A DNA stretch of 64,000 nt from RPQJ01 sp963732375 (GTDB taxonomy: Bacteria; Pseudomonadota; Gammaproteobacteria; Steroidobacterales; Steroidobacteraceae), in assembly GCA_963732375.1 (NCBI GenBank), contig CAVSZE010000009.1, positions 1 to 64,000 on the forward strand. Reading direction: 5' to 3'. Positions 46,028-54,615 of the stretch are shown piece by piece. The first letter of the stretch is position 1; the number at the start of each line of letters is the position of its first letter. The notes under the pieces were generated by a model. The model was not told the origin of the DNA. It saw nothing but the letters and a program-made list of their open reading frames with translations, and searched no databases. Made by a program: the position numbers and the translations under genes.

Positions 46028-47253
46028 GCAAGGCTGAGGGAGCGGCCTACGAACCAGTAAACGCCGAGCGCGAACAGGCCCGTGGTCGTGTAGTCGAGTG
46101 CGAGGCGCCGCGCTGCGACCGGCAGCCGTGAACCGGCGAGCGCGATACCGGCAATAACGGCGAGTGCGAGGAGCTGCGCCGCCTCGACGCCCAGGTTGAA
46201 ACCCAGCAGGGCGACCAGCAGCCGCTCGCGCGGGATATCCAGCCCGAGCAGCGGGCCCGCGAATCCCGCGCCGTGTGCGAGGCCGAACGCGACCGCGAGC
46301 AGCGGCGCGAAGCGGCGCGAAGTCTTTCCGCCGAATGCGCCAGCGCACAGGCCGAACAGGGCGACGCCTGCGACGACGGTCCACGGCAGCGCGGACAGTC
46401 CTGCCGCTCTTCCCGCCAGCGGCAGTGCCGCTACCAGCGCAATCGTGGCCCAGCCCGCACGGGGCGCTGCACGCGCGGTGAATGCTTCGGCCGCGGCGAA
46501 CGCGACCGTGAACCCGATCAGCGACTCGACCGCGATGGTGTCGGGGCGCAGCCATCCCATGGCGACCAGCCCCAGCGTCAGCGAGTGGCCGAGCGTGAAG
46601 CCCGTCGCCGCCCACGCTGCACGTGCGAAGCCGCCGGCGAGCAATGCAAGCGCCGCGACGAATGCCAGGTGATCGATTCCCGAGAGGACGTGTTCGAGGC
46701 CCAGTCGAAAAAAAGCCGCGAAGTCGGTTGGCGCCGCCTCGGCGCGCCCGCCCACGTCGAAGACGTGCGAGCGCACCGTCGCGACCACCTCTTGCGGCCG
46801 ACCGCCTTCCACGGAGGTGCGCGCGTAATGAACGTGGCTGGGGGAGACCGCGAAGAACGCGCCGATCTCCACCGTCGCCGGTGCATCGACAACTGGCCGC
46901 GCACAGGTGAACGTGAGTTCCACGCGCAGGTCGCCCCGTGCGGCCGCGAGTGGCCGCGGAGGGCCGCCGGGGCAGGGCAGTCCTTCCTGCGTGACGCGCA
47001 TCGTGTCGGCCAGGTGCTTCGTGAGCGTCGCGTCGAGTCCATCGATGGTCGCGCGCTCGTCGAGCTGCGTTACCCGCTGCGCGTCCACCTGGAACACAGC
47101 GGTCAGCGTCGGACCGTCTGCGGTCCAGCTCGATAACGACTGGCTGCGAGTGTGTGCCGACACGGGCCCGCCTACGAGCAGGGATGCGAGAAGCGCGGCG
47201 GCACGCCAGGACGGCCGCCCGACCGAACTCTGCGACAGGGAGCCCCGCTTCAC
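46024..47253 (-). CDS. HupE/UreJ-family membrane protein with periplasmic N-domain
   Basis: The 409-residue protein most likely starts at GTG 47253, which overlaps the PPIase stop (GTGA); a more upstream ATG lies deep inside the PPIase gene. A signal peptide (RAAALLASLLVGGPVSA) would leave a mature N-terminus beginning His-Thr-Arg. A soluble domain of about 150 residues follows, then 6-7 membrane segments with HupE/UreJ landmarks: LEHVLSGIDHLAFV, TGFTLGHSLTLGL, AFGLAHGAGFAGPL and GFNLGVEAAQL. Family members move nickel, cobalt or other metals. The substrate here is not known. It forms a module with the PPIase and DUF3604 genes. Confidence 0.87.
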   Translation of the reverse strand: MKRGSLSQSSVGRPSWRAAALLASLLVGGPVSAHTRSQSLSSWTADGPTLTAVFQVDAQRVTQLDERATIDGLDATLTKHLADTMRVTQEGLPCPGGPPRPLAAARGDLRVELTFTCARPVVDAPATVEIGAFFAVSPSHVHYARTSVEGGRPQEVVATVRSHVFDVGGRAEAAPTDFAAFFRLGLEHVLSGIDHLAFVAALALLAGGFARAAWAATGFTLGHSLTLGLVAMGWLRPDTIAVESLIGFTVAFAAAEAFTARAAPRAGWATIALVAALPLAGRAAGLSALPWTVVAGVALFGLCAGAFGGKTSRRFAPLLAVAFGLAHGAGFAGPLLGLDIPRERLLVALLGFNLGVEAAQLLALAVIAGIALAGSRLPVAARRLALDYTTTGLFALGVYWFVGRSLSLA

Positions 47254-48140
47254 GATCCGCCCGCAGCCAGCGGTGCGTCGGCCGAATAGCGAATCTTCGA
47301 ATGGCGCTTGAGCTGCGCCAGGTAATGCTCCAGGCTCGCCTCTGACTGCCGCCTGCGCCATTCCTCGGCTACCAGTTCGCGAACCTGCTCGAACGGTGGC
47401 GCCGCGCCCGCCCGCCGGTCGAGCAGCAGCACGAAGGTTGGTACGCCGCCGGCCTCGAGAGGGCCAGCGACATCGCCGGGTGCGAGCGCTATCGCGGCAT
47501 CGCGTACCGATGGCCCCGCGTAGTCGGCGATCTTCGAGGCGGGCAGAAGCGTGTCGGGCACATAGACCGCCTCGGCTCGCGAGGCGCGGGCCGAGGCATT
47601 GAAATCCTGCCCCGCGCGCAGCGCCGCGCGCATGGCGGCGACCTGCGCGGCATCGCCCGCAGGGAAGTTCACCACGCTCACGCGCAGCTCCGGCCCGGCC
47701 TGCACCAGGTCCGGTCGCTCGGCGTAGAAACGGCGCAGTTCCGCGTCGTCCGGCTCGCGTCCGGCGGCTTCGGCGGACGCGAACTGCACCATTGCGTCGA
47801 CCAGCGCCTTGCGGACGGCGAGGTCGCTGGTGCCTAGCCCCAGGTCCAGGCCGCGGCGCACCAGCAGTTCCTCGTCGATCAGCCGATCGAGCGCGCGACG
47901 CGCGTCGACGGTGGTGAGCGGCGAACGCTTGTCCGCGGCCAGCGAGGCGAGAGCGCGCTCGTAGTCGGCCCGTGCGATGGCGACGCCGTCGACCGTCGCA
48001 ATGCTATCGGTATCGGGACGACCGAGGCCCGGCTGGCCGAGCGCCCCCCAGAGTGCTGCTGCAAGACCCAGGCAGGCCCCGATCGCGAGCAGCGTACCGC
48101 CGCGCCGAATCGGGGCGTCGCGGCGTTCTTCCTCAGCCAC
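47250..48140 (-). CDS. Membrane-anchored parvulin-type peptidyl-prolyl isomerase
   Basis: The 296-residue protein starts at ATG 48140, inside the last 8 bases of the DUF3604 gene. A single N-terminal membrane anchor (GGTLLAIGACLGLAAALWGAL) precedes a SurA/PrsA-like N-domain (ATVDGVAIARADYERALASL, ALDRLIDEELLVRRGLDLGL). A PpiC-type rotamase domain follows at about 150-265 (ELRVSVVNFPAG, DYAGPSVRDAAIALAPGDV and FEQVRELVAEEWRRRQSE). It should act on periplasmic proteins. Overlaps at both ends with the neighbouring genes suggest that it folds the DUF3604 and/or HupE-like product. Confidence 0.87.
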   Translation of the reverse strand: MAEEERRDAPIRRGGTLLAIGACLGLAAALWGALGQPGLGRPDTDSIATVDGVAIARADYERALASLAADKRSPLTTVDARRALDRLIDEELLVRRGLDLGLGTSDLAVRKALVDAMVQFASAEAAGREPDDAELRRFYAERPDLVQAGPELRVSVVNFPAGDAAQVAAMRAALRAGQDFNASARASRAEAVYVPDTLLPASKIADYAGPSVRDAAIALAPGDVAGPLEAGGVPTFVLLLDRRAGAAPPFEQVRELVAEEWRRRQSEASLEHYLAQLKRHSKIRYSADAPLAAGGS

Positions 48141-50391
48141 GCGAGCCGGCGGCGGGATGGTACAGGTAGATCGGCGACGACCACGCCCGCGGCTCCGACG
48201 GCGCAGTGCAGTCGCTCGCGCCGCTGCGGTAGTCGCCGAAGCAGAGTTTTGCCTTGATGCAGCGGCCTGACGCGTCGCGCTCGCACTGGATAGGTTGCGC
48301 GTTGATCGTCGGCTGTGCTTCCTCGATCGCGCGCACGTAGTAGATCGCGTCGCGCCCGCCGTTGCCGTAACCAGGGTCGGTGAAGCTGAAACTGCAGCCG
48401 TTCGGGCTCGACGGGCATTCGTGCACCAGGAACTTGTCCTCGATCAAGCCGTCGATCGGCTCGCCCGGCTTTGCCTGCGGTCGGATCTTCACGACTTCGA
48501 TGCGCGTGATCACGTTACGCACGTCCGAGGGGTTGTCGCACTCGCCGGAGCAGAGCGTTGCAAGCCTCGCTGCGTCCATTCCTGCCTTCGCGAAGTCCGG
48601 GCAGCCTGGCTTCTGCTTGAAGGACCCGACGGCCCTGACGGTGAACGTCGGCGATTCCGCTGTCGCGAGTTCACCGCCCATGCGTGCCGCCGTCCCGGAC
48701 GACGCGTCGCTGGCGGCGAACCACAGCAGGATCTTGTGGCCGGAAGTTGCGTAGACCTCGCGCCGTTGCAACGCGTCCCAGACCGCCTCGCGCGAACGGC
48801 CGGCGGCGTGCACGGCGGCCAGGCCTCCGGTCAGGAAGAACGACGACTGCCGCTCGAATTCGGTGAGCTGGAAGCCGGCCATCTTCAGCAACTGCTCCTG
48901 CGGGATCGGATGAGCGAAAGCATCTGGTGCGCCCTGGTCGCCGAGCAGCCGCTGGCGCATCGTCTCGTCCACCGGGCCGCTCGCCTCGGTGTTCTCGCGC
49001 CGGTCGACCTGCTTATAGCCCGTCCCTGGACGTGCGCGGTGGTTGTCCGAAGAACCGATGAATCCCCAGTGGAATCGTGTCGGGTGCTGCGGGTCCTCGT
49101 TGAAGCGCGATACCGCGAGCCCGTACTGCACCGAGGTTCCGGGCCTGTGATTGAAGGGGGGCAGGAAGCAGTCGGTGCATTGTCCCGCGTCGAGCCAGTC
49201 CTCGGGCGTCTCGCCGCCGATCGCAAGGTGTCCCGCGATGCCCATGTTGGCGTACGCGAGGCGCGCCTCGTCCGCGCGCTTCGCGCACACTGCGTCCGCC
49301 TGGCCGGTCTTCAGGCAGCGATCCATGATGATCTCGCCGGCACGCCAGCAACTCGGCAGGTAGTTCGGAGACGGCGGCGGGCAGGTCGCCGAGGTTCCGT
49401 CAGCGTTCGGCACGACTTCCTTCCAGCTCCGGTACTCCTCGGAATTACCGTGGCCGGAGTAGATCTCTATGAGCCTGAACCTGCCGGGATCCTCCGCGGG
49501 CGCCAGCGACTTGTCCCAGGTCGTGCCGGCTGGCGTGTAGAAACCCCAGCTCGAGCCGTGCGGGATGATCAGCGGCTTCAGGCCCTGCTCGTCCAGCCGC
49601 CGCACCAGTTCGCCCGGCGTTGCTGCCTGCTCGTAGCAGTCCGCCGGCAGCTTGTCCGAGCTCAACGCCGGATCGCAAGCGGGGACGCGCTGAACATTCT
49701 TTATGAAGCGGTTGAAGTCGTAATACGAGGACCGTTCCGGCATGTCCTCGAGCGCAAGAAACGGAGACAGGCCCTTGGCGCTGGTGCGCAGCGTCGCGGA
49801 TGCGACTCCTGCCGCGGCGATTTCGCGCGCCGAGACGTCGCTATCGCCGAGATCCTCGAAGATGACGTTCTTGTGGCCGTAATGCTCCGATGGAATGCGG
49901 CCCACCTGGGTCCACTCGAATCCTATGAACGACAGGAGGTCCGGCGATTGCGAGTCGCCCGATACCGCCTGGCACTGCCGCATGGCCTTCTTGGTTTCCT
50001 TCCAGCGGAATGGCGTGCCGGATTCGGCGTGATCCGTGATGGCCCAGAAGTCGAGTCCGGAACAGTAGCGAGCGAAGTCGCAGGCATCGCCGACCGGGTG
50101 GATGCCCGGCCCGCCCAGCATCGGCAACGCCCACATGAACGCGTCGGTCGAGTAGGTCGTGTGCACGTGCAGGTCGCCGAACAGGACCTGGTCGGTCTCG
50201 CCGGCCGGAGCCTGCTCTGCGATCGCGCGGCCTCGTGCCGCGATCACGTCCGCCGGGATGACCTTGCCGGTGATCTCGCCGGCGCTGCGTTCCTTGCCGA
50301 GCCAGCCGTTCTTCTCGCCGACCCACCACGCCGCCGAAGCGGCGATGACGAGCGCAAGGACGACGCCGGCGACGAGCAGTGCTTTCTTCAT
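48133..50391 (-). CDS. DUF3604 periplasmic protein, PHP-like
   Basis: The 752-residue protein starts at ATG 50391 (MKKALLVAGVVLALVIAASA), giving a signal peptide or anchor. It is a DUF3604 protein with metal-binding motifs like those of PHP-type phosphoesterases: FGDLHVHTTYSTDAF, DFWAITDHAESG, GFEWTQ, LIIPHGSSWGF, and GSSDNHRARPGTGYK. Many cysteines (CDFARYC, QCTDCF, ATLCSGECDNP) suggest disulfides, consistent with a periplasmic location. Its function is unknown; a metal-dependent hydrolase is inferred. It is the first gene of the DUF3604-PPIase-HupE module. Confidence 0.88.
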   Translation of the reverse strand: MKKALLVAGVVLALVIAASAAWWVGEKNGWLGKERSAGEITGKVIPADVIAARGRAIAEQAPAGETDQVLFGDLHVHTTYSTDAFMWALPMLGGPGIHPVGDACDFARYCSGLDFWAITDHAESGTPFRWKETKKAMRQCQAVSGDSQSPDLLSFIGFEWTQVGRIPSEHYGHKNVIFEDLGDSDVSAREIAAAGVASATLRTSAKGLSPFLALEDMPERSSYYDFNRFIKNVQRVPACDPALSSDKLPADCYEQAATPGELVRRLDEQGLKPLIIPHGSSWGFYTPAGTTWDKSLAPAEDPGRFRLIEIYSGHGNSEEYRSWKEVVPNADGTSATCPPPSPNYLPSCWRAGEIIMDRCLKTGQADAVCAKRADEARLAYANMGIAGHLAIGGETPEDWLDAGQCTDCFLPPFNHRPGTSVQYGLAVSRFNEDPQHPTRFHWGFIGSSDNHRARPGTGYKQVDRRENTEASGPVDETMRQRLLGDQGAPDAFAHPIPQEQLLKMAGFQLTEFERQSSFFLTGGLAAVHAAGRSREAVWDALQRREVYATSGHKILLWFAASDASSGTAARMGGELATAESPTFTVRAVGSFKQKPGCPDFAKAGMDAARLATLCSGECDNPSDVRNVITRIEVVKIRPQAKPGEPIDGLIEDKFLVHECPSSPNGCSFSFTDPGYGNGGRDAIYYVRAIEEAQPTINAQPIQCERDASGRCIKAKLCFGDYRSGASDCTAPSEPRAWSSPIYLYHPAAGSRG

Positions 50392-50579
50392 TTCAATCCT
50401 CCGCGCAGGGCCGGGCAGGCCACATGCCTCCTGGAAGCGCGCATCTGAACCTTTATCAATCTGTATCGCAAGCGCCGCTTATGCCTGCGGCTCTCTGCAG
50501 TGATGACGACATGCCTGTCACGGCGGTGGCGCTCGGCAAGGCACTGGGGCACTCTGGACGCCCACGCGTGGACAAGCAA

Positions 50580-51764
50580 ATGACCGACGAGCTGCGCCGC
50601 CTCGAGCCCTACACGCTGCACGTCTACGACATCTCCTATTTCAGCGGGAAGATGCAGGTGTACCTGGCCTACAAGGGTATCCCGCACCGGACACACGAGA
50701 TCACCTGGAAGGAACTGGTCGATCGCATCGCACCTCGCACCGGGCTCGTCGAGGTGCCGGTCGTTGAATGCGCCGACGGCACGATGCTGCGCGACAGCAC
50801 GGCGATGATCGAGTGGTTCGAGCAGCGTTATTGCGAGGCGCCGGTGCTGCCCGCGGATCCGGCCGCGGCGTTCTTCTGCCACCTGCTCGAGGATTACGCC
50901 GACGAGGGGCTCTGGCGTCCCGCCCTCTATTACCGATGGGCCTTCGACAAGGACGCTGAGCTCTATTCACGCCGATTCACCGAGGACTTTCTCTCGTACC
51001 CGATGACGCCGGCGGCCGTGCTGCGCGTGATGGTGCACGATCGCCAGCGGCGTGCCTATCTGCGCGGCGAGGGGATCACCCCCGACAACCGCGCTGATGT
51101 CGAGCGCCACTACACCGACGAGCTCGCCGACCTCGAGGCCGTGTTCCGGCGCCGCCCGTTCCTGTTCGGGGACCGGCCGAGCCTCGCGGACTTCGGTTAC
51201 TTCGCCTCGATGTTCCGTCACTTCGGCATCGACCCGACGCCGTCGCGGATCATGCGCAACACGGCACCGGCCGTGTACGAATGGGTGGCGCGGATGTGGA
51301 ACGCGCGGGCGGCGTGCCCCGGTGGACTCGAGTGGGCGCCGCTCGTCGACGGCTTGCCTGAAGGCCTCGAGCCGCTGCTCGCGCGCGCGGCGCGGCGATA
51401 CCTGCCCGTGCTGCACGCCAATGCACGCGCGGTGGCCGACCGCAGGGGCCATTACACGGCAACGCTGGAGGGCCGGCCATATCCGGGGCTCAGGGCCGTG
51501 CCGTTCCAGGCCTGGCGTCGCACCGTGCTGCAGCGAGAGTTCGCGCGGCTTCCAGCGGATGCGGCCGTGCCTGCCCGGGCGATACTCCAGCGAACGGGTT
51601 GCCTCGAATGGCTCGAGCGCGACGGGGTCCTGGAGTCAGGCTACGTGGAAGGAGACCGGCTTCCGAACTGCACGCCCCGCAGCCTCGGCCGCGCGAGCAG
51701 GCTGCGCCTCCGGATCTTCGGCACGCCGCATCACCTGGAGGCCGGGGCTGACCCGGCCCCGTAG
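50580..51764 (+). CDS. Glutathione S-transferase-like protein
   Basis: The start is uncertain. I chose ATG 50580 (MTDELRRLEPYTLHVYDISY), which puts the thioredoxin-fold domain at the N-terminus; ATG 50511 is in frame. The GST N-domain shows YTLHVYDISYFSGKMQVYLA and the glutathione-contact strand LVEVPVVECADGTMLRDSTAMIEWFE, where cis-Val-Pro and Asp-Ser are expected. The helical C-domain contains RRRPFLFGDRPSLADFGYF. At 394 residues it is about 170 longer than a usual GST, with an extra basic C-terminal region. An active-site Ser/Tyr/Cys is not obvious. It lies near dehalogenase and isomerase-like genes. Confidence 0.82.
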   Translation: MTDELRRLEPYTLHVYDISYFSGKMQVYLAYKGIPHRTHEITWKELVDRIAPRTGLVEVPVVECADGTMLRDSTAMIEWFEQRYCEAPVLPADPAAAFFCHLLEDYADEGLWRPALYYRWAFDKDAELYSRRFTEDFLSYPMTPAAVLRVMVHDRQRRAYLRGEGITPDNRADVERHYTDELADLEAVFRRRPFLFGDRPSLADFGYFASMFRHFGIDPTPSRIMRNTAPAVYEWVARMWNARAACPGGLEWAPLVDGLPEGLEPLLARAARRYLPVLHANARAVADRRGHYTATLEGRPYPGLRAVPFQAWRRTVLQREFARLPADAAVPARAILQRTGCLEWLERDGVLESGYVEGDRLPNCTPRSLGRASRLRLRIFGTPHHLEAGADPAP

Positions 51765-51781
51765 GCGAGCGGGGCGATCGT

Positions 51782-51994
51782 TCAGCCCAGCGCGGCGAGG
51801 TCGGCGTCGACTGCCGTCAGCATTTCCTGCGTGATCATGCCGCCGGAAAAGTTGGCCACGACCGCGAGCGGAAAGCCGCGACCCATGGCGATCTGCGGGT
51901 GCGTGGCGATGCCGGGCATGTGTTTTTCCAGGATCGCCTTGGTCTGCTCGTTGTCCAGCAGATCGCCCAGTGAAGTTTGGGTGGAAAAAGCCAT
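51782..51994 (-). CDS. 70-residue stand-alone helical domain protein
   Basis: The gene starts at ATG 51994 (MAFSTQTSLGDLLDNEQTKA) with a strong GAGGAG 8 bases upstream. In-frame codons continue upstream, but the ribosome binding site fixes this start. Three predicted helices contain LGDLLDNEQTKAILEKHMPG, HPQIAMGRGFPLAVVANFSG and TQEMLTAVDADLAAL. From memory, a similar segment occurs as a short C-terminal domain on some secreted hydrolases; here it is alone. No function is assignable. It is convergent with the GST-like gene and divergent from the MBL gene. Confidence 0.75.
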   Translation of the reverse strand: MAFSTQTSLGDLLDNEQTKAILEKHMPGIATHPQIAMGRGFPLAVVANFSGGMITQEMLTAVDADLAALG

Positions 51995-52131
51995 GCGGTG
52001 CTCCTCAGATCGCCGATGAATCGAACCGCCGCATTTTACGGGATGGCGGCCTCGAATCCATCCTAGAATCTGGCGAGCCTGGACGCCAGTCCGACGACTG
52101 GCCCGCTTGAAAACCTGGGGAGCAGGCATAC

Positions 52132-53211
52132 ATGACTCGACGCAGGATTGCGCTGATTGGCCTTGCCGCCGTAGCCCTGCTCGCAGCGGTCGGCCACGTG
52201 TATCGGGCGGACCTCGGCGCATGGGCGATGCAGAAGCTGGCCGACCGGCGACTTGCCGCGAACCCAATGGCTGCACTCGCGGACGGGCTGCACGTCGGCC
52301 TGTGCGGCGCCGGCTCGCCGCTGCCTGACAACCGGCGTGGGGGTCCCTGCACCGTCGTCATCGCCGGAAAGCGCATGCTCCTGTTCGATGCCGGGTCGGG
52401 CGCCGCGCGCAACCTCACGCGCATGGGATTCAATCCCGGAGACATCGAGGCGCTGTTCCTCACGCACTTCCACTCCGACCACATCGACGGGCTCGGCGAG
52501 GTGATGCTGCAGCGCTGGGGAGCCTCGGCTCACCAGCAGCCCCTGCCGGTTTACGGGCCGACGGGCGTCGATAGCGTGGTCGCCGGTTTCATGCGGGCGT
52601 ATTCACTCGACGCGATCTACCGCATCGCGCATCACGGCGAAAAGGTCATGCCACCGGGAGGCTTCGGCGGAGAGCCCCACAGCTTCGACATCACGGACCC
52701 GGACGGCCGGGTCGTGCTGCTCGACGAGCCGGACCTGCAGATCGTCGCCTTTCGCGTCGATCACGCGCCGGTCCATCCTGCCGTCGGCTATCGCATCCGC
52801 TACAAGGACCGCACCGCGGTGCTGAGCGGCGACACGCGCAAGTGCGCGGCCGTGCAACGCGAGGCCCGGGGCGTCGACCTGCTGGTGCACGAGGCCTTGT
52901 CGCCGCGGCTGGTCGGCATTCTCGAGCGAAGCGCGGCGAAGGCACACCGCGACAATCTCGCGCGCGTGTTCCATGACATTCCTGGTTATCACACGACTCC
53001 GGAGCAGGCCGCCGAGATCGCCCGCGACGCCGGAGTCCGCTTGCTGCTGCTCAATCACATCGTTCCGACATTGCCGATTCCGGGCTCCGAGGCTGCCTTC
53101 CTGGGGCAGGCGGGCAGGATCTATGGCGGAAAGATTCGGGTTGGCATCGACGGCGATTTCGTCAGTCTTCCGTCAGGGTCGAAGTCGATCGAGGTCCACA
53201 ATCGTGACTGA
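52132..53211 (+). CDS. Membrane-anchored MBL-fold metallo-hydrolase (RNase Z/AHL-lactonase-like fold)
   Basis: The 359-residue protein starts at ATG 52132 (MTRRRIALIGLAAVALLAAV), which gives an uncleaved or signal segment. The metal-binding motif THFHSDHIDG (His112, His114, Asp116, His117) is complete. A further ligand set is found in FRVDHAPVHPAVGYRI, LSGDTRKCAA and a late histidine in LLLNHIVPTLP. The ordering resembles RNase Z/arylsulfatase-type MBL proteins. A small-molecule ester or lactone hydrolase in the periplasm is more likely than tRNA processing, because of the signal. It opens a plus-strand group with the next three genes. Confidence 0.88.
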   Translation: MTRRRIALIGLAAVALLAAVGHVYRADLGAWAMQKLADRRLAANPMAALADGLHVGLCGAGSPLPDNRRGGPCTVVIAGKRMLLFDAGSGAARNLTRMGFNPGDIEALFLTHFHSDHIDGLGEVMLQRWGASAHQQPLPVYGPTGVDSVVAGFMRAYSLDAIYRIAHHGEKVMPPGGFGGEPHSFDITDPDGRVVLLDEPDLQIVAFRVDHAPVHPAVGYRIRYKDRTAVLSGDTRKCAAVQREARGVDLLVHEALSPRLVGILERSAAKAHRDNLARVFHDIPGYHTTPEQAAEIARDAGVRLLLLNHIVPTLPIPGSEAAFLGQAGRIYGGKIRVGIDGDFVSLPSGSKSIEVHNRD

Positions 53212-53228
53212 CCGGGACCTCGCCAGGC

Positions 53229-54596
53229 GTGCAGCATGAAAGTCAGCTGTCACGCGCCGTCGCCGAGGAACCCTTGAGAGCCCCCATCGCGCGGACGATC
53301 GCGGGGCTTCTGACCAGCCCGCGGCTGCGCGATGCCCGGCGCAGCGTGTCTGCGATCCGGCGCCGGATGCGCGGTGCTCCCGCCTGCGTTCACTACTTCC
53401 ACCAGGTGGACGACCCGTATTCGCAGCTGATGCTGCAGGTCCTTGCTGCGCTTGCGGCGAATTACAGGATCCGGGTGGAGCTGCATCTCGTTCCGCCGCC
53501 GGGTGACGCCGCGGCGCCGGATCGTGAGCGCCTGCAGGCCTGGTCGCGCCGCGATGCCGGGGATCTCGCGGCGGCGATCGGTCTCGACTTCTCTGACCCT
53601 GGTCACCAGCCGGATCCGACCGCGACGGAATCGGCCAATCGCGTGCTGGCCGCCGCGCTGCTCGCCGACATGCCGGTGGAGTCGCTGGTCGACCTGGCGA
53701 CGATGGTCGGCCGCGCGCTGTGGCGTGACGACACGGCAGAACTCGAGCGCCTGCCGGCCGCAACCGCAGGGCAGGCGGCCGGGATCATGGACGCAGGCGC
53801 GACGCTGCGCGGGAAACTCGGTCACTACCTCGGGGCGACGCTTTATTTCGAGGGAGAGTGGTACTGGGGCGTGGACCGCCTCGGGCACCTGGAGACGCGC
53901 CTGCGCGAGGCGGGCCTCGCCCGCGTCCCCGGTGCGCTGCCCATCGTGTCGCTGCCACGTGTCGAGTGCCGGCATCGCCCGACGAACGGGCATCGCCCGG
54001 AGCTGCAGTTTTTCTGCTCGTTGCGGAGCCCCTACACCTATCTCGCGGTGCCGCGTGTCCTCGAGCTTGCGGCCCGGTACGAGGCGCGGCTGCAACTCAG
54101 GTTCGTGTTGCCGATGGTGATGCGCGGGCTGCCGGTGCCGCGCGACAAGCGGCTGTACATCCTGCGCGATTCGAAGCGCGAGGCCGAGTCGCTTGGCCTG
54201 CCTTTCGGCCGGATCGTGGATCCGGTGGGTGTGCCGACCGAACGCGGCCTTGCCGTGCTGCACCGGGCCATCGCCGTGGGCAAGGGACCGGCGTTCCTGG
54301 AGTCGTTCATGCGCGGCGTGTGGTCCGAGGGCATCGACGCAGGCAGCGACTCTGGCCTGCATGCTCTTGCCGGACGGGCAGGGCTCGACGAAGCGTTCGT
54401 CACCACCTCGCTCGACGACGCTTCGTGGCGGGCGGTGGCGAAAGCCAACCGGGAGGACATGCTCGCGCTGGGCCTGTGGGGAGTACCGTCGCTTCGCGTC
54501 GACGAAGGCCCGGCGCGCTGGGGACAGGACCGCCTGTGGCGCGTGGAGCACGACCTGATCGCTGCGACGCAGGCAGCAGCGGTTGATCGGCCATGA
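53229..54596 (+). CDS. Tandem DsbA-fold / 2-hydroxychromene-2-carboxylate isomerase-like protein
   Basis: The likely start is GTG 53229, 17 bases after the MBL gene; the start is not firm. The 455-residue protein carries two thioredoxin-like modules. The first begins near VHYFHQVDDPYSQLMLQVLA, the second near LQFFCSLRSPYTYLAVPRVL. Neither has the CxxC of a disulfide oxidoreductase. The second module keeps the SPYTYLA signature of HCCA isomerases, kappa-class GST relatives that act in naphthalene-type degradation with glutathione. The end (LWGVPSLRVDEGPARWGQDR) matches the GVPSF/xGQDR region of that family. A glutathione-dependent isomerase or binding protein is inferred. Confidence 0.83.
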   Translation: MQHESQLSRAVAEEPLRAPIARTIAGLLTSPRLRDARRSVSAIRRRMRGAPACVHYFHQVDDPYSQLMLQVLAALAANYRIRVELHLVPPPGDAAAPDRERLQAWSRRDAGDLAAAIGLDFSDPGHQPDPTATESANRVLAAALLADMPVESLVDLATMVGRALWRDDTAELERLPAATAGQAAGIMDAGATLRGKLGHYLGATLYFEGEWYWGVDRLGHLETRLREAGLARVPGALPIVSLPRVECRHRPTNGHRPELQFFCSLRSPYTYLAVPRVLELAARYEARLQLRFVLPMVMRGLPVPRDKRLYILRDSKREAESLGLPFGRIVDPVGVPTERGLAVLHRAIAVGKGPAFLESFMRGVWSEGIDAGSDSGLHALAGRAGLDEAFVTTSLDDASWRAVAKANREDMLALGLWGVPSLRVDEGPARWGQDRLWRVEHDLIAATQAAAVDRP

Positions 54597-54615
54597 CTTC
54601 GAGCAGACGATTTTC

